DNA from: Scleropages formosus
Lineage: Eukaryota > Chordata > Actinopteri > Osteoglossiformes > Osteoglossidae
Assembly: GCF_900964775.1 (NCBI RefSeq)
Contig: NC_041815.1
Span: 20,423,779 to 20,487,778, forward strand
Reading direction: 5' to 3'
DNA: 64,000 bases
Shown here: piece after piece, positions 25,201 through 32,374 of the stretch
Layout: each line of letters opens with the position of its first letter
Numbering within the stretch: the first letter of the stretch is position 1
The notes under the pieces: model-generated
Seen by the model: only the letters and a program-made list of their open reading frames with translations
Database searches by the model: none
What the model was told of the DNA's origin: nothing
Made by a program: the position numbers and the translations under genes

Positions 25201-28133
25201 AAGCTATTAATGGTATGTGCCGTACCTTCCTTGATGGTACGGTAGCAGGGTTTGTTCCGGGACTTGCGCAATGAGCCTTTTGGATACGAGACCAGGTTCT
25301 TACCGACTCCATCATCCTCCTCTGTCGAATTCCCTGCTATGGCCACAGGGGAAGGGTCTGTACTTGTTTTTAGGGATAAGAGGAATTCTGAATGCGTGAA
25401 GGTCCCGTATGGCTCGCGGCATCAAATATGCCCACAAAAGTGCACATGCGGGTGCGATGGGTGATAACACCCCGAAATTTCACAGGGAGCACGTTCCGGT
25501 TGCTTTCGTTGCTCTCTCAGAAGTGATCGCTTTCGCTAAGATACGAATTGTAAAGGTCCTGCCACATTAGCATTTTTACCAATAACTGGAATGCCCTAAA
25601 TTGTTATGGTTCAGCTCATAACTGCCAGACACCCCTTGTAATTCAGAGCAGAAAGACAGAAACGCTGCGTTGCATCAGTCCTCATAAAACCGTATTGTAT
25701 TGGAATTCCGCCGTTGTTGTACATTGCAGGAAGTTTTCATGTCGGAATTGCTTCGGTATATACAAATATAATATAAATGCAAATGGGGGAATGTAGAAGA
25801 GAAAACTCAAGTTGCCCTTGATTAGGGCGTCAGTGGAGCCACTCAGGAAATGCTTTTCCTTCTGCTGCATAAACCCTCGTCTGTGATGCTGCGGCTTTGT
25901 GGAATGCCATGGTCATATAGAGTGTTTTAATGGCTCTAATTACATGTCACACCAACATTTTATAGTCCCCCCAACCCATCCCTGCAGCTCTGTGTGTAAC
26001 ATTGTTCCTGGATCCTCCTATTTCAGCAATGCAGACTAATTATTTAACTAATGTTGCTGATTAAAGACTACATGGCTAGTAAACAGCATTTTACAGTTTC
26101 AAAGTAAACAACATTTTTACCAGTTTCATGAGAAATGAGGACGTATCATGTATTAATTATGGAGACGTGCGTACGGAAGCACACAGCGGGAGCATGAGGA
26201 CCTAGTTACGTGACACGAAAGCATTTCGGCGCTTCGTCGGTACGTTAATTATTACGTCGCGGCGCTCTCCGGATGCACCGATTTGCCTTCACGTCGCTAC
26301 GCGGTAGTCCTGGACGTCGCGCCGCGCCGCACCGTGACCGGGGCGGTGTCACCGTCCCGTCAGGAAACATCTGCACGCCGTTCTCACGGGAGGCGCGCTC
26401 TGACATTCACACGCAGACATGAAATTAGAGACGCAGCCTTGGTTAGCTGAGAGGAAAGAATACTCTCCCGCTATGACATGGGAGTCTCCCTCTTCTCTTC
26501 GGAAGTGTACGGCACGCCCGGGTTCGGCTCGAGCGGGGCTCAGCATTTGAAGGTAAAATAGTAGGTCCGCTTCCGGTGCCACGGACTGCTCGTCTTACGC
26601 CTTGTCCCTCTTTTCCACCCAGATACTAACGAATGTGAGGCGGGGGTGTGTGTCAATGCACGTGTGTGCCGCAACCTGATAGGGGGATACCTCTGCGACT
26701 GCCTGCCAGGCTGGACCGGGCCCAGATGTGACATCAGTGAGTAGGATGGACTGTAGGACAGCAGGGAGTTCGTGCCATACGCACGCGCTCTCATACGGCA
26801 ACGGGCTTCTGACCCGTTTCGAAAGAGACGCTTTGAATAGAAGCGTCAAACAGGACGCAAAATTGTACAAGCGACAGTTATAATGTCGTCACCGGAAACT
26901 AACGAATGACCCTAGTGCAGGAAACGTCACTTAACCCTAAATGGCTTTTACTGACTGTTTGTGTGTCCGTTTGTCGCGATCCTTGACAGGGAACACCAGC
27001 TGCCAGAGCAGATGTTTGAACGGGGGTCACTGTGAGGTGAGGCCTTGCGTCCGTCTTACTTTGCGGTGTATGTGCGGTACACGTGGGCCACGCGAAGGAA
27101 ATAATTCTGCGCTTTTGAGTAAGGTCACCGTGTACTCCTGTTTCCGCCCACCGCGCTCTGCAGGACTCTCCGTCTGGCTTTAAATGCCACTGCCTTCCAG
27201 GATTCTCTGGGAAGCTCTGCCAGGTGGGGCCCAGTGCCTGCGACAGCTCCCCCTGTCTGCACGGAGGACAGTGCCTGGAGCTCCAATCAGGCGGTGTGCT
27301 GTGCCACTGTCCGCTGGGCTACACAGGCCTGCACTGCGAGGTCAGCTGGTACCGCTGTGTGTCTACATGCCCATCACATACACACAGCGCAGTTTTTACG
27401 CTCACGGTCCGCGTTTCGCTTTCTCTCTCGCCCTCCAGGTCGCCATGGACGAGTGCGATCCTAACCCCTGCCAACAGGGGGTGCCCTGTCACACCACTGA
27501 GGGAGGATACGTGTGCGCTTGCCCTGAGGGTTACCACGGCAGTGAATGCATGACCCTTAAGGACCCCTGTCATGGGCAGCATTGCTCGGGTAAGTAGTGT
27601 TTTTTTTTAGGTCTTAGGACCTGTCTTTCTTAGGTTTAAGACTCCCGGATTTTCCTATTTTCTCCTCTGAACTCACCTGCTCTTCATCCCTCGCCGATTC
27701 TCTGTCTCCAGGTGCCATGTCGGACCCGGGAGGGGGCGGCATCAATTTCTACATGGTACTGGTGGGTGTTCTCGCACTGCTCACTGCTGCTGGATGCCTG
27801 GGCTGCGTCCTGCTGCTCTCCCAGCTGCATAAGCAGCGCCAGAAGCAGCAGACGCAGCAGACGACGCAGGACGAAGGCATCAACAACCAGCGCGAGTGCG
27901 TCACTCTCATCCGCAACCTGGACCGCACCGTGCCGCTGAAGGCCGCCAGGCCCGCCTCCCCGACGCCGTGTCTCTCCGAGGAGATTGAACTGACCCACCC
28001 CCCGTCTCCTGCCCCGACTGGCCCGGACCCGACCCTAAAGCCCACCCGGGGCGCCAAGCTCGACATCTCCAACCGCGAAAGGGAGAAGCTGAACCGTTTC
28101 CACTACGCCGACAGTCAGGAACTGGAGGTGTGA
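2378..28133 (+). CDS. jag2-like: Short Jagged-2-type Notch ligand (13 coding exons, exon 1 not found)
   Basis: A type I membrane ligand that would bind Notch on neighbouring cells. Coding exons: 2378-2698, 17721-17778, 20761-21015, 21664-21724, 21828-21958, 22493-22612, 22898-23011, 24981-25094, 26623-26736, 26990-27036, 27164-27340, 27439-27589, 27712-28133. All junctions are AG/GT and phases agree, giving 694 residues after the missing leader. Order, counted from exon 2: MNNL 1-107, DSL 167-209, nine EGF repeats to about 541, transmembrane about 567-592, 100-residue tail. The exon sizes 255-61-131-120-114-114-114-47-177-151 follow the vertebrate JAG pattern. DSL and EGF residues resemble JAG2 (NKFC, DDFFGHY, DLNYCG, EHAC). 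Ordinary Jagged proteins have 16 EGFs plus a cysteine-rich domain; this gene lacks the latter half. A Delta identity is disfavoured by the Cys-Cys MNNL motif and the exon pattern. Exon 1 remains unknown. Confidence 0.9.
3214..3300 (-). repeat. SINE tail fragment
   Basis: Reverse-orientation piece of the teleost SINE whose tail reads CGCTTTGGAGAAAAGCGTC and AAATGAATAAATGTAA. Only the tail and part of the body are seen. It resembles the copy near 14250. Confidence 0.55.
5604..5641. repeat. (TG)n microsatellite
   Basis: About 19 uninterrupted TG units, a likely length-variable locus. Confidence 0.95.
6597..6838 (-). repeat. tRNA-SINE/L2-tail type repeat, degenerate
   Basis: Reverse orientation. 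Recognisable pieces are GTGGGAGGAAACCAGAGCAC, GGGAGAACATGTAGACTCCA and GACACCAGTCCATACAGG, all conserved words of a widespread fish SINE family with an L2-like tail. It is diverged and therefore old. Confidence 0.75.
6862..6941. repeat. (TTC)n followed by (ATT)n
   Basis: A compound trinucleotide array: TTC-rich up to 6907, then about ten ATT units with one interruption. It lies just beside the old SINE. Confidence 0.9.
7831..8026 (+). repeat. tRNA-derived SINE, family 1, older copy
   Basis: Begins GGGGGCATGGTGGCGCAGCGGG with an A-box match and has a B box (GGTTCGAGTCC). It ends in CAAGCGGTTCAGACTG followed by degraded TG-rich sequence. It differs from the young copies at many CpG sites, so it is an older insertion. 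Confidence 0.88.
8608..8659. repeat. (TG)n microsatellite, interrupted
   Basis: TG units with GA and CA interruptions. Confidence 0.9.
9410..9427. repeat. G18 homopolymer
   Basis: Eighteen consecutive G on the plus strand. It could form a G-quadruplex and is a likely site of sequencing or assembly error. Confidence 0.85.
11196..11911 (+). repeat. Long polypurine (GA/GAAA/GGGA) tract
   Basis: About 715 bases that are almost entirely A and G on the plus strand, made of imperfect GAGA, GAAA and AAGGGAGA subunits. A larger motif of roughly 50-130 bases, with words like AGAGACAGAGAAAGAGAAAAAG, recurs several times, so the array grew by duplication of longer blocks and not only by dinucleotide slippage. 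The Glu/Arg/Lys and Ser/Leu ORFs of up to 322 codons over it are not genes. Confidence 0.95.
12238..12446 (+). repeat. tRNA-derived SINE, family 2 (full-length, diverged)
   Basis: The head has a B-box-like GGTTTAAATCC. The body has the words AACCTCCAGCTGTAGTA and CACCTGTATAAATGAGTAAA, and the tail is TTGCTTTGGAAAAA...GAATGAATAAATGTAA. It is the sense-strand counterpart of the copies near 24000 and 30400. Confidence 0.75.
13842..13870. repeat. (TG)n microsatellite
   Basis: About 14 TG units. Confidence 0.93.
14250..14345 (-). repeat. SINE family 2 fragment
   Basis: Reverse tail: TTACATTTACATTACACTTA, TTTAGCAGATGCTTTTCTCC and AAGCGACTTCCAATG. Sequence after about 14345 is not recognised as part of the element. 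Confidence 0.65.
14910..14951. repeat. (AC)n microsatellite
   Basis: AC units with several GC interruptions in the first half. Confidence 0.93.
15560..15608 (-). repeat. SINE family 2 fragment next to a family 1 SINE
   Basis: Reads TACTGGAGTAATTCAGGG and AAGTCCCTTGCCCAA, the reverse body of family 2. It is cut off by the family 1 SINE that follows, so the younger element landed in or beside it. Confidence 0.6.
15609..15858 (+). repeat. tRNA-derived SINE, family 1, with (TG)26 tail
   Basis: A-box-like TGACGCAGTGGG, B box GGTTCGAGTCC, body words TGGGTGTGTCCCCTCC and CTATGCCCTGTGTTGCCGGG, and end GGGACAAGTGGCTTCAGCCA. It runs directly into an uninterrupted TG array at 15807-15858. Confidence 0.9.
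16200..16242. repeat. (TG)n microsatellite
   Basis: About 21 TG units. Confidence 0.95.
16553..16762 (-). repeat. tRNA-derived SINE, family 1, reverse
   Basis: Reverse copy: short ACACACAC tail remnant, then GAAACCGCTTGTCCCATGTG, the reverse B box GGACTCGAACC, and CCACCGCACCCCCC at the head end. An imperfect direct repeat (ACACGAGA and ACACGACA) flanks it. Confidence 0.88.
17721..17778 (+). CDS. jag2-like: Jagged-like exon 3
   Basis: 58 nt, phase 0 in and phase 1 out, encoding [19 protein letters not shown]. It is preceded by a GTCT repeat and TGCAG and followed by GTAGGA. It corresponds to RSFTLIVEAWDWDND of JAG2 (from memory) and completes the N-terminal domain. It is too short to be visible as an isolated ORF and was found by homology and phase. 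Confidence 0.93.
17799..17822. repeat. (TG)n microsatellite
   Basis: A short TG array beginning about 20 bases after the exon 3 donor. Confidence 0.9.
18360..18384. repeat. (AC)n microsatellite
   Basis: About 12 AC units within pyrimidine-rich sequence. Confidence 0.9.
20761..21015 (+). CDS. jag2-like: Jagged-like exon 4: DSL domain
   Basis: 255 nt, phase 1 to 1. The six DSL cysteines sit in [27 protein letters not shown] and GWTGTEC; this is the Notch-binding module. The leading part carries EELIERV and [11 protein letters not shown], the JAG-type linker. The length equals the JAG exon 4 size I remember. Confidence 0.96.
21165..21371 (+). repeat. tRNA-derived SINE, family 1, with 9-bp target duplication
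   Basis: GGGGGCGCGGTGGCGCAGTG head, B box GGTTCGAGTCC, end GGGACAAGCGGTTTCA plus a short TG-like tail. ATGTTGTGC at 21156-21164 recurs at 21372-21380 as the target-site duplication. Confidence 0.92.
21664..21724 (+). CDS. jag2-like: Jagged-like exon 5: first half of EGF1
   Basis: 61 nt, phase 1 to 2, encoding [19 protein letters not shown]. The size is typical of JAG exon 5. EGF1 lacks the calcium-binding consensus, as in other DSL ligands. Confidence 0.95.
21828..21958 (+). CDS. jag2-like: Jagged-like exon 6: end of EGF1 and EGF2
   Basis: 131 nt, phase 2 to 1. It carries [28 protein letters not shown] and NWGGLLCDK, the DOS-type EGF pair that supports Notch binding. The intron before it is only 103 bp. 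Confidence 0.96.
22318..22347. repeat. (TG)n microsatellite in intron 6
   Basis: About 14 TG units. Confidence 0.9.
22493..22612 (+). CDS. jag2-like: Jagged-like exon 7: EGF3
   Basis: 120 nt, phase 1 to 1. [17 protein letters not shown] is an almost universal Jagged signature. CKNGGTC fits the O-fucose site consensus C-x4-S/T-C. Confidence 0.96.
22898..23011 (+). CDS. jag2-like: Jagged-like exon 8: EGF4
   Basis: 114 nt, phase 1 to 1. [15 protein letters not shown] matches JAG2 EGF4 (EHACTSNPC) more closely than JAG1. It fits both the O-glucose (C-x-S-x-P-C) and the O-fucose consensus. Confidence 0.95.
23012..24980 (+). other. Intron 8, unique sequence plus one SINE
   Basis: Apart from the SINE at 23943-24172 I see no recognisable element. 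Unlike introns 4-7 it is long (2 kb). Confidence 0.6.
23943..24172 (-). repeat. tRNA-derived SINE, family 2, reverse
   Basis: Reverse tail GATGCTTTTCTCCAAAGAGA, body GCAATTCAGTGTAAGTACCT and TACTGCAGCGGGAGG, and reverse B box GATGCGAACC. An internal T12 run sits at about 24044-24055. Confidence 0.75.
24981..25094 (+). CDS. jag2-like: Jagged-like exon 9: EGF5
   Basis: 114 nt, phase 1 to 1: [32 protein letters not shown]. It fits the O-glucose and O-fucose consensus. The usual D-x-D/N-E calcium motif before the first Cys is replaced by AMQP, so calcium binding is doubtful here. Confidence 0.95.
   Translation, partial: LCSPVPPTHVAEGRPAKSSPRGSSACAHLGGPVGRAS
25095..26622 (+). other. Intron 9
   Basis: Unique sequence. 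A repeat-free AT-rich stretch at 25880-26160 may be worth an enhancer search. No exon was recognised. Confidence 0.6.
26623..26736 (+). CDS. jag2-like: Jagged-like exon 10: EGF6
   Basis: 114 nt, phase 1 to 1: [32 protein letters not shown]. It matches JAG2 EGF6 (NLIGGYYCDCIPGWKG, from memory). It has a calcium-binding start but no O-fucose site. Confidence 0.95.
26990..27036 (+). CDS. jag2-like: Jagged-like exon 11: first part of EGF7
   Basis: 47 nt, phase 1 to 0, encoding [15 protein letters not shown]. The unusually small exon has the same length as JAG exon 11 as I remember it, and is among the best evidence for a Jagged rather than a Delta gene. Confidence 0.93.
27164..27340 (+). CDS. 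jag2-like: Jagged-like exon 12: end of EGF7 and EGF8
   Basis: 177 nt, phase 0 to 0. It carries [14 protein letters not shown], then [13 protein letters not shown] and [16 protein letters not shown]8 keeps the O-glucose consensus (CDSSPC). Confidence 0.95.
27439..27589 (+). CDS. jag2-like: Jagged-like exon 13: EGF9 and start of the split EGF10
   Basis: 151 nt, phase 0 to 1. [14 protein letters not shown] starts a complete EGF. After its last Cys the exon reads [12 protein letters not shown], which aligns with the LKDHCRTTPCEV start of the atypical EGF10 in JAG1 (from memory). In a normal Jagged gene the next exon completes that repeat; here it is missing and two unpaired-looking cysteines remain next to the membrane. 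Confidence 0.94.
27712..28133 (+). CDS. jag2-like: Jagged-like last exon: transmembrane segment and cytoplasmic tail
   Basis: 422 nt, phase 1 in, ending in TGA. It encodes [11 protein letters not shown], a hydrophobic segment (about 24 residues from FYMVLVGV), a basic Gln-rich stop-transfer stretch (HKQRQKQQ), then [15 protein letters not shown], which parallels the NNQ/IRN words of JAG tails. It ends in [14 protein letters not shown]. The terminal LEV fits a class II PDZ ligand; JAG1 ends in YIV. The tail is shorter than in JAG1 or JAG2. Confidence 0.94.
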
Positions 28134-29400
28134 CTGCAGGACGCCACTGCTGACCCCAGGCCTGTCAGTTGCGTTGCTGCAGCTCTGAGGCGGCCCCCGA
28201 GATTAACTCTGAGCTCCGACTCCAGCTGAACCTCCAAGTGGATGCGGTCGTCATCGAGGGGTGAACGGCAGAGTTCCGGAAAGTGACCTGGGGGCGACCC
28301 TCCATCCCAGGCTGGCCCCTGATTGTACAATGTCAATGTCAGCGGCAGAATATCTCCTGAACGGAACTCTGACCTCACACTGACCTGAACTTCTTTTGTC
28401 CACATCCAGGGCTGTCCATTTGTGTCCATCTTTGTCTGCTTGGGCTCATGTGTGGGAGGGTGGCAGTGTGGAGCAGGATTTTCCCTGGGCTGGAAACAGC
28501 TTGTGCCTCCCTACATGTCCCCTCCTCCCCTGTGGCTCTTCATGTTCATAGTTGCCCCCCCCGGAGTACGGTATGGGACGGTCTAACCCTACAAAGGGAC
28601 AGAGTTAGTATGCTGAAGACCCTCCTGCTGCGACAGTGGGATGCAGATGAGGAGGGCCTGGGAGGTGGAGCAGCCAAGCTTCTAGCTCCACTCTGCTCAG
28701 TCGACTGTTGGAGGAACATCCCCACAGGGTGTGTGTGTCCCTCCTGCTGTGAGCAGGCCGGCACGTCCATGCGGGTGCTTTCCCTCGGCTGTGAGAGGCT
28801 TGGTTTGACAGGCCCCGCTAGTTTGCCAGCTGCACAAAGCATTGTCCTTTAAGCTGGGGTTGATTCGGTAGACAAGTCCTGTCCGCCCAGAGGTCCGGCC
28901 CAAGGCTTTGACCTCTGGCCCCAATCCAAAGCATAGACAGTTGCTCCAAGCCTCTGATTATAAGCCATCAAGGGAGACGCGTCTCCGTCCTCCACCTTTA
29001 GCAGGAGCAGATGGAGGACAGGCAGCAGGCAGGAGCCGGATGCGCTCGTAGAGAGCGAGCAGCCAAATGAATAGTGAAAGCGGAGGACATAAAGAAAACG
29101 AAAGACAGGCATTCAGGAAAGAGAGGGAGCCTAAATCAAGTGGACAAAGGAAGCTGGCTGGTGTCCATGTGAAGGAGCAGAGCCTGTGGAAAATGTTTGA
29201 ATTTTTATACTCGCGTAAATAACGCTGATGTGCACATGCTGTATATACGGAGACAGTGTCTTCTTTTGCCCTGTGTTTTTGTACGGTGGCGCGTCTGAGA
29301 ATGGCGTCAGTGTCGCTTCTTTTTTCTATGCTCTGTCCCCTCATTTAGCTGTGTTTTTCATCATCAGGTGTGGATCGTAATTAAAGTGCATTTACCACCA
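28134..29400 (+). other. 3' untranslated region of the Jagged-like gene
   Basis: Unspliced sequence from the stop codon to the likely poly(A) site, with no repeat recognised. The end is inferred from the ATTAAA hexamer and the GT-rich sequence that follows. Confidence 0.55.
29380..29385 (+). promoter_or_regulatory. Poly(A) signal ATTAAA
   Basis: ATTAAA lies 1.25 kb after the stop. A downstream GT/T-rich element (GTGTTTCTTTCTCTGTGTG) starts about 25 bases later. No better hexamer was seen closer to the stop. Confidence 0.5.
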
Positions 29401-29651
29401 GGACCGGGGTGTTTCTTTCTCTGTGTGTTAGTAGCGGTCAGTGAGAATTGAGTAAGCTGGTGTGCTGAATTTGTTTGCCCCTATTAAAGCACCACAGCGC
29501 TGTTACTGGCACACTGCAGCACTCCACCTTCCTTCACCGCATTTCTCTCATGTTCGGAGAGCTCGGTGAAGTGATGTGTAGTCCTGCTCCGCGAAGGTAG
29601 CAGTGACAGGGACTGTGTCACGGTCCACACTGCAGGTGCCCATCAAAGTCC

Positions 29652-29663
29652 CCACTAGGTGGC
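29652..29663 (+). promoter_or_regulatory. CTCF-like motif, forward
   Basis: CCACTAGGTGGC fits the 12-base vertebrate CTCF core CCASYAGRKGGC exactly. Binding is not shown. Confidence 0.5.
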
Positions 29664-29924
29664 CCTGTGCCCCCTCCACCCCACCCACCCACCTTCCCGG
29701 CAGCAAGTGGCACGCTGTGAAAGTGAGAGCGAGAGGAACCCTGCAAACAGGTCGAGGGCGGAAACCACCAGCGTTTCCTGTATCCGCCCATCTCCTTGGA
29801 AACGGGGGGAAACGGAGAGCACCTAAACCCCCGACCCTCAGCCCTTCCGTAGCCCTGGGCCCAACAGAAGGACATTTGGCTGCTTAAATCAAACCTTCCG
29901 GGGCCTCCATAGTCCAGCCTCGCA

Positions 29925-29930
<6 letters not shown>

Positions 29931-29971
<41 letters not shown>
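29931..29971. repeat. (AC)n microsatellite
   Basis: About 20 AC units. Confidence 0.95.
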
Positions 29972-29975
<4 letters not shown>

Positions 29976-30260
29976 CACATTCACTCACATAAATATTGCT
30001 ATAAATATTAATGAAGTTACCATCATTTTGCTGTTAATATTATATGTTGTGTGTCCTCAACTCTATGGGTCCCTGAGCTTCTGTGTGGTGTGGCCTGCGG
30101 TCTTTTATTGCAGTATTGTAACTAGCACAGTGAGGTAAAATTATTCGACAGGATATACAGTCTGAATGTGTAGATACAGAGTCTGCAAGGGGAAAAGTTA
30201 CCGGACGTGGGCGCTTACAACCTCGTGGGGGGGCGAGGGTGAAAAGTGCGCTTGACGGTA

Positions 30261-30274
30261 CTGCCACCTAGTGG
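30261..30274 (-). promoter_or_regulatory. CTCF-like motif, reverse
   Basis: The minus strand reads CCACTAGGTGGCAG, an exact core plus the AG extension. It faces the motif about 600 bases upstream. Confidence 0.5.
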
Positions 30275-30331
30275 TGAGGCCGAAGAGCGCAGCCTTTTTT
30301 CCAATTCACTTGAAGCCGCCTGGAATTGATC

Positions 30332-30533
30332 TTCACATTCATTCATTTAGCTGATGCTTTTCTCCAAAGCGACATACATTGTTAAGGTACCAACAATTAC
30401 ATTTATACAGCAGGGTAACTTTTTACAGCAGCAATTTAGGGTATGTACCTTGCCCAAGGGTACTGCAGCAAGAGGCAAGATTTGAACCCACAACTTTTAG
30501 GTTCAAAAGGCACAAGCTCTAACCAACTCTTGT
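30332..30533 (-). repeat. tRNA-derived SINE, family 2, reverse
   Basis: CATTCATTCATTTAGCTGAT tail, CTTTTCTCCAAAGCGACATA, TACCTTGCCCAAGGGTACTG and reverse B box GATTTGAACCC. It is nearly full length. Confidence 0.85.
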
Positions 30534-30587
30534 GTAATTTACTCTTGTGTAGTTGTGTAATTTACAGCAGTTTCTGTGGACATTTCA

Positions 30588-30796
30588 CACACACACATTT
30601 TCAGAACCGCTTGTCCCAGACGGGGTCGCGGGGAACCGGAGTCAACCCGGTAACACAGGGCGTAAGGCCGGAGGGGGAGGGGACACACCCAGGACGGGAC
30701 GCCAGTCCGTCGCAAGGCACCCCAAGCGGGACTCGAACCCCAGACCTACCGGAGAGCAGGACTGTGGTCCAACCCACTGCGCCACCGCACCCCCCC
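30588..30796 (-). repeat. tRNA-derived SINE, family 1, with perfect 12-bp target duplication
   Basis: GTGGACATTTCA at 30576-30587 is repeated at 30797-30808. Between them lies a complete reverse copy: short CA tail, AACCGCTTGTCCCAGACGG, reverse B box GGACTCGAACC and CGCCACCGCACCCCCC. Confidence 0.95.
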
Positions 30797-30944
30797 GTGG
30801 ACATTTCAACCGTGGCAATCTAGCGGAATCTAGGAGCAGAGCATCTGCTCCTCTACATCAAGAGGAGTCGGCTGCAGTTGTGTGGCCACGTTTTAAGAAT
30901 CTGCCTGGAGATTTCATGAGCACGTTTAACTTGGAGGAGATCCA

Positions 30945-31115
30945 AAGGTAGACTCATGGCATGTTTAAGGGCATTATATCTCTCAGCTGACTTGAGAACT
31001 CCTGGTGATCCCCCTGGAGGAGCTGAAGACTGTGGCAAAGGAAAGAAAGGTGTGCGTCTGCCTACCTGCTCAGCCTGCTTCCACCATGACCCGCTCCAGG
31101 ACAAGCAGGAGGGAA
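30945..31115 (+). repeat. Fragment resembling a non-LTR retrotransposon ORF2 end
   Basis: GGGCATTATATCTCTCAGCT, CCCCCTGGAGGAGCTGAAG and CTGCCTACCTGCTCAGCCTG resemble the common fish LINE sequence encoding the words WRDYxxRL and PPEEL. It is heavily decayed and the clade is not resolved. Confidence 0.5.
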
Positions 31116-31352
31116 ATGACTGATTGACGGACTGACTGAGCTTACTTACCGTAGTGACAGAGACAGCCAAGCCAGAGCACAAATAATGTTACTGAAAAAA
31201 CTTTTGACTACTGATAAAGTAAAACATTATTTTTACTACAAAACAAGAAGAACATTAAAAACAATATCCAAATACCTCATAATACACTAATCCTTCATCC
31301 ATCTTTCCCCAAAATTTGTTTTAGAACATGAACAACAGAACAAGTATCAGTA

Positions 31353-31360
<8 letters not shown>

Positions 31361-31395
<35 letters not shown>

Positions 31396-31592
31396 TTTCG
31401 GAACCGCTTGTCCCATACGGGGTCACGGGGAACCGGAGCCTACCCGGCAACTCAGGGCGTAAGGCCGGAGAGGGAGGGGACACACCCAGGACGGGACGCC
31501 AGTCCGCCGCAAGGCACCCCAAGCGGGACTCGAACCCCAGACCCACCAGAGAGCAGGACCCGGTCCAACCCACTGCACCACCGCACCCCCTG
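31361..31592 (-). repeat. tRNA-derived SINE, family 1, with perfect 13-bp target duplication
   Basis: CAGTAGCTCTACA at 31348-31360 is repeated at 31593-31605. The element is a complete reverse copy whose 3' end is a CA array to about 31394. It is among the youngest-looking copies here. Confidence 0.95.
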
Positions 31593-32238
31593 CAGTAGCT
31601 CTACAATGAATCTTAATTTAGCGGCATTTAATTTATGTTACACAGAATTTCTTAGTATATTTTAGATAATTTGATTGTATTAGACTGCTTTCATATGGAC
31701 AGCCCTATATATTAGATACTAGATAGATATTGAAAGATAAATAGATGGACGGACAGATAGATAGATCAATCATTTGCTCGACACAATACAGCAAAACAGT
31801 CAGTTTTACGCACAATAGTTTCCATAAATACACAATTTCAAAGTTCATGTATTACTTTGTAGAAATATTACAGTATTTAGTGATGTCACACAGAATATGG
31901 ACTAGTCATTATCAAGTTTAAAGATGAATATTAAATATTAACATAGATATACAATGAATGTGTTTGTCAGCATTATTATTTTCATGGAGAACAATTAATG
32001 AGATGCTGATTATAAGAAAATATTCTTCATTCTGTAATTTTCAAATAGGTGATTTTTTTATAATTTTAATGGAAGAAAATTAGAACCTGGGTATTTAGTA
32101 GAATGAGAATATGATTATTCTGATATGTATTCAATTTTAATGCCCTTCTTCAGCAAAAATTCAGAAAACACTCTCATAATTTCATAAAACTCAATTAGCT
32201 CCATCAAATTCAGTCTAAATAGTTTATGATATAACATG

Positions 32239-32374
32239 CTAGTAGAGTTCCATTGCCTCAGTCTCACAGATCCAGAAAAATTTCTGATAACAATATGCAG
32301 AAATCCATCGATTTCTGGATAGATCATAATAAGCACAGGGTTTATCACTGTACTGGGAACCTTGTACCCAGAAC
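32239..32374 (-). CDS. CTL-1 last exon: end of lectin domain
   Basis: 136 nt to TAG. It reads FWVQGSQYSDKPCAYY, then AYCYQKFFWICETEAM. The cysteines of the fold are kept, but the sugar-binding loop is replaced. Confidence 0.88.

Larger units (their letters stand above)
29386..32238. other. Convergent intergenic interval
   Basis: Lies between the tail ends of the Jagged-like and CTL-1 genes. It holds the CTCF-like motifs, a CA array, three SINEs and a LINE-like fragment. Sequence at 31620-32230 is AT-rich and should contain the CTL-1 3' UTR. Confidence 0.65.

Noticed and set aside
20748-28133. Assignment as a Delta gene (deltaC or dll4)
   Set aside because: Nine EGF repeats and short length suggest Delta at first, but the MNNL Cys-Cys motif, the DSL sequence, the [11 protein letters not shown] signature and the 47-nt exon are Jagged features.
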